Assembly: GCA_004369085.1 (NCBI GenBank)
Contig: ML210177.1
Location: 164,885 to 228,884, forward strand
Direction: 5' to 3'
DNA length: 64,000 nucleotides
From: Coprinopsis marcescibilis
Taxonomy: Eukaryota > Basidiomycota > Agaricomycetes > Agaricales > Psathyrellaceae
Shown here: in pieces, positions 30,367 through 40,866 of the stretch
How the letters are laid out: every line of letters starts with the position of its first letter
How positions within the stretch are numbered: position 1 is the stretch's first letter
Notes under the pieces: generated by a model
What the model was told of the DNA's origin: nothing
Databases searched by the model: none
Seen by the model: only the letters and a program-made list of their open reading frames with translations
Position numbers and translations under genes: made by a program

Positions 30367-31256
30367 TTATGCTGTAAGCGGTGGCCGAATATTTACAGCC
30401 AGTTCTCTCTCTCTCGCAGCTTCCTCCCGTTCGGCTTTGCGCTGGGGTGAGTGAGGACAAGGTCACGACCGAGCAAAGAAGAGGTCCACGCACCTGAAGG
30501 GCAACCCTTCTTCTGACCTCAAAGTCAGCCAGCGTTTTAGAGAGATAATTGGTTTCTCGAGACGTGGGGTCTGCAGTTTGTGGTGGAACGGTGCTGGCAG
30601 TACTCTTGGTTCCTCGCGACGTGGGGTCTGTGGTCTTCAGCGGCACCCTAGTAGCGGCAATCTTCTTCTTCCTCAGGGCAATCTGCTGCTCTAGTTGCAT
30701 TTTACGATCTTCAAGCTGCTTGGTAAAAGCTGCCATTCTGCGGTCCGATATTTCTGCTTGCTGCCGTGCCCATTCCGCTCGATCGGCCATGAGGTGAGCA
30801 CTATGCTTTGAGATAGATTCGGGGTCAAATCTGAGGGCCGAGACAGCATCATAGCGCTATAATGTTGGAGCTTCAGTATTCGCGAATTAAGGTGGACGAA
30901 AAATTAGCATACCCTCTTCTTGGCAGGGTCTCCTAGGGTTTCGAAGGCGTCTTGAACCTGGCAGATTCAAAACCTTAATGCCACGAAGTTCGAACGGTCA
31001 CAGCAGGATATGCACCTTGTGAAATTCCCGTTCGGCTGCTTGCCTTTCTTGGTCGGTAGCTGCTGGATCAAGCTTGTCCGGATGGGTCTCTAGAACCTTC
31101 TTCCTGTAGGCCCGTTTGACTGAATACAGCGACCATTCATGAACATGACCGACTCATTCATGTTGAAACAGTCATCGACTCACCTTCGCTGGTTGAAGCG
31201 GATTTGTCAACGCCTAGAATGTCATATAGGTTTGGCAACTTCTTCCGGTCAGCCAT
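30367..31256 (-). CDS. J-domain (DnaJ-like) co-chaperone with coiled coil
   Basis: Type III J-protein expected to stimulate an Hsp70. Five exons on the minus strand (31184-31256, 31016-31119, 30913-30957, 30494-30856, 30367-30441) give 219 residues. The J domain opens LPNLYDILGVDKSAS, has the essential HPDK in LETHPDKLD, and ends DAFETLGDPAKKRRYDAV. It is followed by a charged, helical region (EWARQQAEISDRRM, LEDRKMQLEQQ) and two copies of a TDPTSR-type repeat. The layout resembles DNAJC8/DNAJC17-type nuclear J-proteins, but the match is not specific. Its promoter is shared with the CDK7 gene. Confidence 0.85.
30551..30646. repeat. Two-copy tandem repeat inside the J-domain gene
   Basis: Two units of about 39 bases, starting at 30551 and 30608 (period 57). 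Each contains GACGTGGGGTCTG and encodes the DPTSR repeats on the minus strand. It is a small coding duplication. Confidence 0.6.
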
Positions 31257-31523
31257 TCCCTCTTCCGGTGGCATACAAAGTTACAAGCAGCCCAATATCA
31301 TCAGCCCAGCTGAAGTAACCCTTTGTGAAGGACGAAATCCAACACAAGCATCACTGAACACGCGCTTGCAATGCTTCCGCGGTGCCTATGTCACGTGACC
31401 ACGTTAGAATCTATTATTGGAGTAGGTGGCTTGGCACATTGGTTGACCTCCTCCTCGTTCTTGCTGTTATCCCTGACATTCGTTACATTGCAATAGTCGA
31501 ACTGCGGGCAGGGAGGACTACAT
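31257..31523. promoter_or_regulatory. Bidirectional promoter, J-domain gene / CDK7 gene
   Basis: A 267-base interval between divergent start codons. No specific motif assigned. Confidence 0.4.
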
Positions 31524-33013
31524 ATGGATATAGTAGAACAGGAGAACGCTGACCGCCAAAGGAAATGGTGAGCGATGCCGTGCATTAACAAATAACGGGA
31601 TATTCAATATGTGGGACCCTGACAATAGGTTGAAGGACCGCAAGGTTGGTGAGGGGGCTTATGCGGTGGTATACCAAGGTGCGATAACGATGTGCATCAT
31701 AGCTTAAGACTCAACAAGCCTATTCATTCTCGCAGGGAGGGAAGCGTCCACTGGAAGGAAGGTCGCTATCAAAAAGATAAAAGTGGGACTATTCAAAGAC
31801 GGACTTGATATGTCCGCCATCCGTGAAGTCAAATACCTCAGAGAACTGAAGCACCCGAACGTAATTGAAGTAAGCTTTTTAATTCCAGCTCACTCTCGCC
31901 GTGTCGTGGCTGACGGTCTTCGTACAGCTCTTGGATGTGTTCTCTTCTAAGAAGAACCTCAATCTCGTACTGGAATTCTTGGACACCGACTTGGAAATCG
32001 TCATCAGAGATCGCTCTTTGGTGTTCTTACCCGCTGATATCAAGAGCTGGATGGCGATGACCCTACGAGGACTCGAGTTCTGTCACCGGAATTGGATTCT
32101 CCACCGCGTACGTCCTCGCGTGAATCATCTTACCGCATATCAAGCAAACCGTTCCTCAATTCCAGGATCTGAAACCAAACAACTTGCTCATTGCATCAGA
32201 TGGTCAACTCAAGATAGCAGATTTTGGTCTTGCCCGAGACTTTGCAGACCCAGGATACAAAATGACATGCCAGGTTATTACACGGTTCGTGGGGACAATC
32301 ATTGACCCTCCATTTGGTCATTGATATAATATTCCAGGTGGTATCGTCCTCCGGAGCTTCTGTGGGGATGCCGCTACTATAGCTCTGCTGTCGACATGTG
32401 GTCCGTAGGCTGCATATTCGCGGAACTCATGTTGAGGGTCCCCTACCTTACTGGTGAGACGGACATGGACCAACTGAAAGTAATATTCCGTGCGTTGGGC
32501 ACCCCAACAGAAGATGAATGGCCGGTAAGCATTTATACATTACATTGTCCCTGGGTGAGGATTGACAGCAGACCGTGATACAGGGCCACACAAAGTTGCC
32601 TGATTATGTCGCAGTCGGCCAATTCCCAAAGCAACCCCTACGGGAACTCTTCACCGCAGCAAGTGCAGATGCTCTAAATCTGCTCAGCAGGTGTCTTATC
32701 TTCGAGCCACGAAGGCGAATCACGGCAAAAGAGGTAAGGTTCCCTGCCTTCCATTTCAATTATATACCCAAATTTCACATACTAGGCGCTCCACCATCCA
32801 TACTTCCATGCGTTACCATACCCCACGCACCCCTCCAAACTTCCAAAACCAGTAATGAAACAAGCGACGCCACCATTGGCAGACCTGGAGAACGTGGAGA
32901 AAGATAGAAAGAAGAAAGGGACGAAGCGCAAGCTGTCGTCCCCTCTCGAGGCCAGCGCAGCGCGTTCGATAGCAAGAAGGCTGGATTTTGGCCAGGCAGC
33001 ATCCAGTTCATAG
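31524..33013 (+). CDS. KIN28: Cyclin-dependent kinase 7 (Kin28/Mcs6 type)
   Basis: Catalytic subunit of the TFIIH kinase that phosphorylates the RNA polymerase II C-terminal domain. Eight exons (31524-31567, 31629-31678, 31736-31869, 31928-32107, 32166-32284, 32338-32524, 32584-32733, 32786-33013) give 363 residues. Signs: [11 protein letters not shown] (P-loop), VAIKKIKVG (catalytic Lys), the helix [14 protein letters not shown] where CDK1 has [24 protein letters not shown], and a T-loop [19 protein letters not shown]. The C-terminal tail has a basic KKKGTKRK stretch. The first exon codes only 14 residues plus two bases; it restores the W of [10 protein letters not shown]. Confidence 0.93.
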
Positions 33014-33258
33014 CGTCGTTGTTCACCTAGATTCGTCAGAGATTTTGCCCTGTATTCCAATATCAAAAGAAGATGCAGCGTCATGATCGGGCTGCATTGA
33101 AATCAGTGTTCACTACCTACTGCTACCTACTCAGAACACAACAAAGGAGAGAGCAAAAAGACAAAGCAAAAAGCAGTACATACAAGATGCAAATGAGTAA
33201 TAAAATGAAACTACAATAACAGCGGTCTACATTTACCAAGTAACGATGTCAATGAAAA

Positions 33259-36200
33259 TTATCGCGGTGAATCGCAAAAGTTGCACTTGTCGGTAGTTGA
33301 CGCAGGGTTCGACAGCATACAAATTGAACAGTTCCATCCAGAGGCTGAAGGCTGTTTGAGTCCTGCTGCACCCCAGTCGAACGCTTTAGGAGGGGCCACC
33401 GGGAGTTTGGCGGCGCCTGGACGAGGCTCTTCACATGCAGTACATCTTTCTTTTGCACTGTCAGGATTCTGGACCATGCATGTAGAACATGTCCACCCAG
33501 AAGCAGCAGTCGGGGGCTTAACGCCAGCTGCACCCCAATCAAATGCCTTGACGGGAGCTACCGCAGGTTTCGTTGCGCCTGGTCGCGGTTCTTCGCACGC
33601 GGTACACTTGTCTGCTACGCTTTCCGGGTTTTGCACCATACACGTCGGACAACTCCATGTAGACCCCATAGACTTCATCATCCCGGCTGCCCCCCAATTG
33701 AACGCCGGTTTTGGAGCCTCCTTTGCAGCAGCACTGGGGCGCGGGGAATCGCAAACGGTGCATTTGTCCGCGACCGAATCCGGGTTCGAGAGCATGCATG
33801 TTCCGCAATTCCAGTTGGACCCGCTCGAGTCTGGTGCTTTAATGCCCGCACCAGACCAGTTGAAGCCAGCTGTTGCAGGTTTGGGAGGTGTTGGAAGCTT
33901 AGAAGGCCCAGCTTCCAATGCCTCGCGACTGAAATCGAAGGTTGGGAGGGACGACGCGGGCTTCGATCTGGCTTCCTCACGAGCAACAGAGTCCTGGGTC
34001 CTTCCGAACGCAGTCGCAGTGGAAGCAAAGCTGAAAACAGGGAGATCAGACACGTCCATGGCCAAAACCTGAGCTTTTGGGTCGACAGGGACCCTGGTTT
34101 CCTTCGCCTCTACTGGTTTCGACGCTGTCTCCGTAGCTCCATTCGCGAGTGCCGATGATTTAGAGAACGCAGACGGGAAAGACGGGAAGGAGGGCTGGAA
34201 AGTGGGTGGTGGCGGGGCGTCAAGGTCCATGTCCGAAATCGCGAAAGGCTTGTCTGGTTGCGAACTCGGAGATGCCGGCGTAGAGGTTCCTTCCGGTTTG
34301 TAGCTTTCCCGGAGTTTGCTAGGTCTGAAAGGGGCTGTTGTGGCTTTCAACCCACTGAACGATGACCTGGAGTTTAATCCATTCGAGGTGCTTGTTGAAG
34401 GGCCGGATCCGTTCCCCGAAATGGATGTCGTCGCGCCTGGGTCAGCTTTGGGCGTCTGAACCTCTTCGACAACGACATCCGGGAGCGACTGAGCGGGAGA
34501 GGCGGTTCCATTCCTGCCTTTCCTTTTCTTCGCCGAGCGGTCTTCATCGTCAACTTCTTCAACAATGTAATTGTCACTTGAGTTGTGTGAACCAGTGTCT
34601 GGTGAAGGGGAACGATGAGATTCTGAAGAAGTGGACTTTTGAAGGTGCGCTGGAGGACGCGAACGTTTGCTTCCCTAGATTTTTGAAGTTCAACATAATT
34701 CCACGCATGAGTTTACCAGATAACTTACCTTGGGAAGTGTGGCTTCAATGATTGCCTCTGCAGGATAATCCTTTAGCTTATCTTCCAATTCTTTCGCTTT
34801 TTTGTCGTCTTTTGAGTCAGTGGGCTGTCCTTCCGGTGCACTGGGTCGTCCTGTTGCCCTGGTCCTGCGGGTTGACCGCCGTGGAGGGCCAACTTTAGCC
34901 ACAGGGCTAGCCGTTTGGTAAGGATTGCTGAGATCCGGCTTCTTGGCGGGCGTCGCTTCCTTAATTAACTCTGACATGAAATTGGCTGCCTTTGTGGGCT
35001 TAGGTGGCAAGACGTCTGTTAGAGATTGGTCTGATTGAGAAAGATCTTCTTGTGACGCGTTTGGGCTTGCACCGGTCCAGGCTTGTCGCAGAGGTGAAGG
35101 GTGGGACGGAGTTGTGGGCTTCATCAATGTTGGTGTCCGCAGGCGTGAAGGAGTTTTGGGTACCGGAGGAATAAAAATCTTAGGGGGAGAAACGCCATTG
35201 GTAGTCGTGCGTGGGGCCGAGGAGGAAGAAACGGGGAAGGGCAACGCTTGCGGAGACGACTGTGCCGGAGAGTTGCGAACGGTCGTGGCTACCGAGACAG
35301 AGAACGAAGAATGGTCTGTATCCACTTTCCTTCGCTTCCCATCAGCCTTGCTAGATTCCCCAATGGCTGCGTTGTCCCTCAAATTTGAATTTTCCAGTGT
35401 TGATCGCGAAGCACCGAAAGCAGGCGAACCGTAGCGATTCCTCCGCGGTGTCTGCTTAGCGCTACCGATGCCTTGCCATCGATAGCTTCCATTGGGGTTT
35501 CTGGATAGAGTCTTTTTAGGCGTTGACGATGAGGAGCCCTGTGCCGGAGGAGGCGGTGAAAACGGTGTATTGCCTCGGCTAGGCGTTGCACTTTGGAACC
35601 TGAACGGTTCCGAGCGTTCGTCTGCGCTGGAGTTAGTATGACACGCGAAGCAAGACGTTGTGTGACTATTACATGGCATTTGCTTGCGCAGAATAGAGAC
35701 GATCCCCTCTACTTCAATTGCACCGAGCGGCCGCCCAGCAGTCTGAATCAACGCACTCGAGACTGTTTTCTCTCCAGGGATTCCCTTCTGAATCAGATTT
35801 ACAAGGGCTTGTGCCTCATCGCGTTTGAGGGAGCTATTGACAGTGCTACCCAAGAACTCGATTACGTTTTCCAATGTCGCGTGTGAGGTGGAACCCTCGA
35901 TTGGCCGTGGCCGTTTCGGAGACACCGTCTTCGAAGGTGACCTGGGGGGTCCAGCAACAAAACTACCAGGTTGCGATGCATCGATGTATGATGGCTCGTC
36001 GGCAACGATGTCGTCCTCCGGCGAAGATGATCTTCGAATCTAGGCAGGTTACACGTTTGTTTCGCGGACGAACACGAATCAATGGCTTGGACATACCTGT
36101 AAGCCCCTTCCTACATCCTCACTCGACGACCAATCTCCAAAAACACGACGGCGAATGGGTTCCAATAGCTTTTTAAAGCTCCATCCCTGACAATCCTGAT

Positions 36201-36318
36201 CAATTCCAGGAATTTAAAGTTTGGGCGGGATTCTTACCGAGTTCTGCGGCCTTGAATAGGGCGACGACTGAGCTTTGCGTGTCTGAGCACGTCCGTCATT
36301 GCGACGAACGACACTCAT
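33259..36318 (-). CDS. RanBP2-type zinc finger protein, nucleoporin-like (Nup153-like candidate)
   Basis: Probable nuclear-pore basket or Ran-binding protein. Four exons on the minus strand (36238-36318, 36097-36186, 34729-36039, 33259-34674) give 965 residues. The N-terminus is basic (KKLLEPIRRRVFGD), the centre is Ser/Pro-rich and disordered (PSRLRTPTLMKP, RRSTRRTRATG), and the C-terminus has four RanBP2 zinc fingers of the form W-x-C-x2-C-x3-N-x6-C-x2-C, spaced about 160 bases apart. FG repeats are few. An intron-like stretch near 35640-35690 must stay exonic to keep the frame. The finger identification is firm; nucleoporin identity is inference. It is head to head with NUXM. Confidence 0.75.
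33262..33825. repeat. Four tandem RanBP2 zinc-finger coding repeats
   Basis: Four homologous units, at roughly 33262-33340, 33430-33510, 33592-33660 and 33750-33825, code the C-terminal zinc fingers on the minus strand. The antisense strand is also open over the repeats (33281-34072), a by-product of their composition. Confidence 0.7.
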
Positions 36319-36541
36319 TTCAGCGACCGCAGCTGTGACTACGGGCGAGAGAGGCAAAAGCGATGGTTAAAAGAAGAACAAGGCTGAAGAAATCTTGTGC
36401 AACGAGGCGGGCAAATGCACACGCATAACTGTGGCCAAACTCCGATTTAGGGCCGGTACATAATACACATCACGTGACTAACTGTCGCCGTCAACGTCCG
36501 CGACGACCTCAACAAGTTCTGCACCGTTCACGACGACCACC
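36319..36541. promoter_or_regulatory. Bidirectional promoter, nucleoporin-like gene / NUXM
   Basis: A 223-base interval between divergent starts. It contains CACGTGAC at 36471-36478, an E-box-like core. Function not shown. Confidence 0.35.
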
Positions 36542-37264
36542 ATGGTGCATATCAAAGACACTTCGAGTCCCTATCCTCGCATAGACTCCGACCCCCATTT
36601 CTCAAGGGTAGTCAGGTACTTCAGGCCCTCAGACTATGCCGTCTGGGGAGGAACCGCTGCTGCATTCCCTGCAGCGCTGTACGCTTGGGGTCAGTGGCCT
36701 TGGCATATCCACAGTATATTTGCATTTTGACGCCTTCTTCAGAGATGGCAGACCCCACTAGGTTTTCTTTAAAGACCCCCATGCGCTTAGGTGGTCTCCT
36801 TGGCTTCGTTGGCGGCTTCCTCTTCGCATACCAAAGGACCAGCGGTAATTACCCTCTCTGTTTGGAAGCAATGAACACGGGAATAACTCTTTCAAAGCTC
36901 GTTTCTGGGGCTGGGCGGAAAACAAGCGTGAGCAAGATCTTGACTTTGAAGAACTCAGTCAACGCGCAAGCCAAGGCAAGCCTCTTTACGGCGAAAGCAA
37001 CCAACCGGGATGGATCCAGGATATGGCTGCGCGAACATCGACTTTCTCGCAGCTCAAGTTGTGTATGTTTTTACCCTTCTTAAAACCCAAACACATTCTA
37101 ACGGATATCCTCACAGCTGCCATTCCGATGTACGTCATTTTCGTTCACATACAAATACTCGAAGTTCATTCGTTCTCAGGTTTAACTTTGTCCAACACCC
37201 TCACCACGGAACTGATCCCGCCAAATATGGAGCCCAGTCCAGCTCAACCACAGAGCAATCATAG
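36542..37264 (+). CDS. NUXM: Mitochondrial complex I accessory subunit NUXM (21 kDa type)
   Basis: Fungal accessory subunit of NADH:ubiquinone oxidoreductase in the inner mitochondrial membrane. Five exons (36542-36689, 36743-36844, 36898-37062, 37117-37129, 37180-37264) give 170 residues. Recognised from FSRVVRYFRPSDYAVWGG, two hydrophobic segments (AAAFPAALYAW; GGLLGFVGGFLFAY), RFWGWAENKREQDLD, and the C-terminal FNFVQHPHHGTDPAKYG. The fourth exon is only 13 nt and codes part of SAIPM; skipping it breaks the frame. Its donor/acceptor pair was chosen because it joins QLKLSAIPMFNF. Confidence 0.86.
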
Positions 37265-37454
37265 ATGCCTTGCCTTTATCAATCTACGAAACCGCTTCTT
37301 CAGGCTGGTCTTGCTCAACACTATTTGGGCCCTGAAAGCTCCATATCGCTATGAACATAAACAATGGCCTATATATCCCTGGACTGTCGAAGAGCGCTTC
37401 TCACTATCACAGGATTCAACTTGGGCCAAGTGTATAATAGCCTGTGGCAAGTCC

Positions 37455-38890
37455 TTAGTTTCGGGAAAGCAATTCCTGGTGCAAAAAAAAAAAAAAAACG
37501 TACAGAGTTCCTTTGGAAAACACCGGAGTCGACCATAAACTCCTCAGGTTGTCCTTCCAACCAAGGTCGTACAACCGTTCGCCGTTAGGTACAGGGACAA
37601 CCACATAGGCTTCATCTGTCCCAGAAGCGAGTATCTGTGGGATAGCTATATACTTCCCCGATGGAGCTCCCTGAATCCTTCCGGACCTTTTCTTAGATTC
37701 GTAGCTCGTAGTCCCACGGAGCACGTCGCGTAAGGTCATGACTGCAAGCGACTTGGTGACGACAGCCATGCTTTTTAGGATATCGTTATGCATGATGGTT
37801 CACGAGCCACTCACCGCAGAAAAAGCTGCAAGAATTAGAAAAAGGCCTGCCACTGCTGCAACTCGAAGATAGGGTTCCTCTATCAGTTGTCCTGGATAAA
37901 GTTTGTGGTTGGCGGGACGTTCACTCGCGATTATCCGAAATCCAAGAACAGCTCCAACAATGTATCTCCCCAAAGGACCGGAGACAAGGACCCACGACCA
38001 GGGCCAATTCCACCAACTCTTCTGTGCAGCTAGATCGAAATATGACTCCCATAGTGCGGTATCGATGTGTGATATAAGAGTATCCGCCACAGGTGCGATG
38101 GCGATGGAGTAAGTCACCGTGAAGAATATGAGGAGGCTAAGGAACGCTTTCTGCCGTTGAATTGTGACGCAGTTGCCCAGCTGGTCATGGGGTTGAATTC
38201 AGTAGTTCCGCAGTCAGGACAAAAACCTTACCCATGGACAATGGTGGTCAAAATCAAGGCGACAAACGCCGCATACTGAACAGTGGTGTGACCTGGGAGG
38301 CTTCCAAGCAGATCCACAGTCATTTCTGCTGCAACTTGCGATGCCTCCTTGATGAGTTTCGCATGGATATGGATCAGTCAGGCTGCTTAGGTCGGGGATT
38401 TGGAGATTGTTAACGTTGTTGGTTTTCCGCCCGGTACACAGGTAAACGTAAAGGAAAACACAGGCGGTGATACCGACGTTTGTGACGAGTAGATATATGC
38501 CTGCTCGTCACCATTGCTGTCAGTCAGCTGGCACCAACACCAATCTTCTTGAGAAGCTTGTGATTTGCGCTACTATACTCACCTCCTATCACCCATTTGG
38601 CCTGGAGGTTAACAAGCCAGCCAACTATGAAAGACACTTCTTATTTGATTATCATTTTGAAATGTCGCAGAACTCACGCCCGATGTGAATGGTAACCAAG
38701 TACCAGCCGAACCTGGTTCAAACGCCTGTCAGAAAGAGTCGTTGGTTTCGGGATAATCGGCGAAGTAGACTGACCCAACTAAAGCAAGGATGCCGAGTTT
38801 GAGTGCATTCTCGAGATAGCGCTGAGCGGCACTATGTGACATTCGGAAGAAGGTTTGCCTGTCGGCACCGGCGCTGCGGAATAAGGTCAT
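37455..38890 (-). CDS. DHHC-type protein S-palmitoyltransferase
   Basis: Transfers palmitate onto Cys of membrane-associated proteins. Six exons on the minus strand (38775-38890, 38678-38712, 38583-38624, 38232-38500, 37815-38180, 37455-37751) give 374 residues. Two hydrophobic spans ([42 protein letters not shown]) precede the Cys-rich domain [17 protein letters not shown]...[12 protein letters not shown], with an intact DHHC, then two further spans. The C-terminal [18 protein letters not shown] resembles the family. The last residues are read through a run of 16 T on the coding strand (37483-37498), so the C-terminus is uncertain. Confidence 0.88.
37483..37498. repeat. A16 homopolymer in the DHHC 3' coding region
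   Basis: Sixteen consecutive A on the plus strand. On the minus strand it codes a Phe run just before the stop. Length errors or polymorphism here would change the C-terminus. Confidence 0.9.
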
Positions 38891-38984
38891 GCGGCTGGAC
38901 GGGTGCTAAATGCGAACTGATATAAACGCTCCACTGTACCTGGGCTTATCGCCTGAGATAACACTTTTTCTTCCTGACTTCACC
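38891..38984. promoter_or_regulatory. Very short divergent interval, DHHC gene / phosphatase gene
   Basis: Only 94 bases lie between the two start codons, so 5' leaders and core promoters must overlap. Confidence 0.4.
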
Positions 38985-39697
38985 ATGGTCTCATTTCCCA
39001 CTCAGAACTGGAAGACCGCACTGACAAAGGTTTCGCGCAAGGCCTCGGGGATGGTTGAGACAACTCAAGGCGCGAGTGAAATCAATCCACGGCTGTACCT
39101 CTCAGGGTACTGGCCAGCAACCAATGAGGAGGAACTCCGGAGACTAGGCATTACACATGTTATTTCAGCCATAGAACACAGACCGGCTATACCTCAGTCA
39201 ATCCCTCAAGAGAACCGCCTGCAGATATTTATTGCGGATCGCCCAGACGCGAACATCCTCGACCATTTAGAAGAATCAACCAAATTCATTAAGAATGCCC
39301 TTGCAGAGAGCGAGACAAACAAAGTCCTGGTGAGCAGAGAGTTAGTCTTAGTACATTGATTGTGTATCTGAACTGCTTCTTCTAGGTGCACTGTTTCCAG
39401 GGTATAAGCCGGAGTGCTACGGTCGTCAGCGCATACTTAATCGCTACAGAGGGAATGGAGGCGCACAAGTCCATCGCACGCGTCCAGTCCTTGCGAAATG
39501 TCGTCTGCCCAAATCTTGGGTTTAGACTGCAACTCTTGCAATACTCGGAACGGTTCCCAAAGAGAGATCGCTCAGACGGCAAGCCAATGACGTTTCGGAG
39601 GACAATTTCGCAACGATTCCGCAAATTGATGTCGCCGACGGTACCTGGCAACTCTGGAAGTCCGCCACCATTGCCCGTTACCCCGATTATTTCGTAG
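38985..39697 (+). CDS. Dual-specificity protein phosphatase
   Basis: Cys-based phosphatase acting on phospho-Tyr and phospho-Ser/Thr. Two exons (38985-39329, 39386-39697) give 218 residues. The early INPRLYLSGYWPATNEEEL is the usual DSP start. The general-acid Asp is likely in IADRPDANILDH. The P-loop VHCFQGISRSAT carries the HCx5RS signature with the catalytic Cys. A basic Ser/Pro-rich tail of about 50 residues follows. The ATG at 38985 sits in a good context (caccATGg); an in-frame ATG at 38910 would lie in the DHHC promoter. Confidence 0.9.
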
Positions 39698-39768
39698 TAG
39701 GTCGCTAGAAATATAGGTTGTATTTGTACCGTTTCCGCTTTGCTGTGGTGAATGCGATCTCCGTGAAG

Positions 39769-40637
39769 TCATAACTCGTCAAGATCTGGGTTCAGGTCCA
39801 AGTCAAAATCGAAGAACTGTGGCTGAGGTTCGCGGAATTCGTGGCGGTATGGATTGACACCTTGTGCGTGTTGGTTTGTTTCCGCTACCGGCGAAGGGGT
39901 GGGTGCTGTGGATGCAGCAATTCAGATGCGTAGGATAACACATTTATGAAACAAAGGTCCTACCTTTCACAATTGTATGTGTTTCTCCCAGAGTGCCCAG
40001 CGGGGCCTCTGCATTGAGCTTTCCGCGACGCATCGTTTCTTCGGTAGGGAACGGAGGGAGAAGGAAGGCTGGTAGCGGCTGTCCAGGAACCATCGTGTCT
40101 GGCATGTTCGGTGGAGCAGAGGTGAATACAGCGAGTCTCTCTGCATAGGCCAAGAGGGCGGGGTATGGAATGGCAGCTTCAAACACGGTTTAGAGGCGGG
40201 GAATTCAATGATTAGGTTAAACGCGTACCTTTCTTAGCGGTGTCAATGGCCTTTATTCTTTCGTTGCCGTCTTCAATGATCTGTTCCAATTCCCTCTTTC
40301 CTTTTGCTAGCTCAGTGCAGATATCTCGCCAACTGCGTTCCAGTTCCAGTAATTCTTGCTCGAGAGACTCAATTTTACGCTGCTTGACCTGATGCGAATG
40401 AGCAAGATTCACCGCAGCAGCAAGCTTTTGGTCGCACTCCAAGAAGGCAGAAAGCGGCGGTGGAGGTGGTGGTTTGGTCTGTGGTGGGGATAACGATTGG
40501 AAGAGGGTATGTGCCAGAGATTGGATATCAGTCAAAGGTGCGAGCAGTATCGCAGACATGGAGGCATCTTCATTCTTCTTCGACGATCCGGCGATTATAT
40601 GTTGCATTGGTGCAGGTGTAGATTGCGACATGGACAT
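39769..40637 (-). CDS. MED4: Mediator complex subunit 4
   Basis: Middle-module subunit of Mediator, bridging activators and RNA polymerase II. Three exons on the minus strand (40229-40637, 39964-40176, 39769-39905) give 252 residues. The centre is a coiled coil (KIESLEQELLELERSW, ELAKGKRELEQII), followed by the Med4 signature region AAIPYPALLAYAERLAVFTSAPP and PAFLLPPFPTEETMRRG. The C-terminus is acidic (FFDFDLDLNPDLDEL). It diverges from the CLC gene. Confidence 0.88.
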
Positions 40638-40866
40638 GGCGGCAACGTCAAAACGGCTTGAAGAACAACGACTGACGACGAAGTCGCGTCGAGCTCACTG
40701 TTGTTTGGCAATAGGTTCGCGTAACAATCAACAAGCACAGCCGCCAACAAAAGCCAAGCCTCTCGGTGACCAAGTTGTCCATTCATTACGAGCGCCCAGT
40801 TTCCTGTCTGACGGTCCATTTGCTGGTGCATACGCTCTTATCTCTATCGCCTTATGTCTATTTGAC
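40638..40866. promoter_or_regulatory. Divergent interval MED4 / CLC
   Basis: A 229-base interval between the MED4 ATG and the CLC ATG used here. The CLC frame is open far upstream, so its true start may lie inside this interval. Confidence 0.35.

Noticed and set aside
33281..34072. Long plus-strand open frame of 263 codons with a repeating pattern
   Set aside because: It is antisense to the four RanBP2 zinc fingers; the repeats on the other strand create it. The minus-strand reading has conserved Cys ligands.
35640..35690. Intron-like segment (GTAATA ... TACTAACTCCAG) in the nucleoporin-like gene
   Set aside because: It is 46 nt and removing it shifts the frame; unspliced, the frame stays open through the conserved-looking region. 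Retained as exon, though partial splicing is possible.
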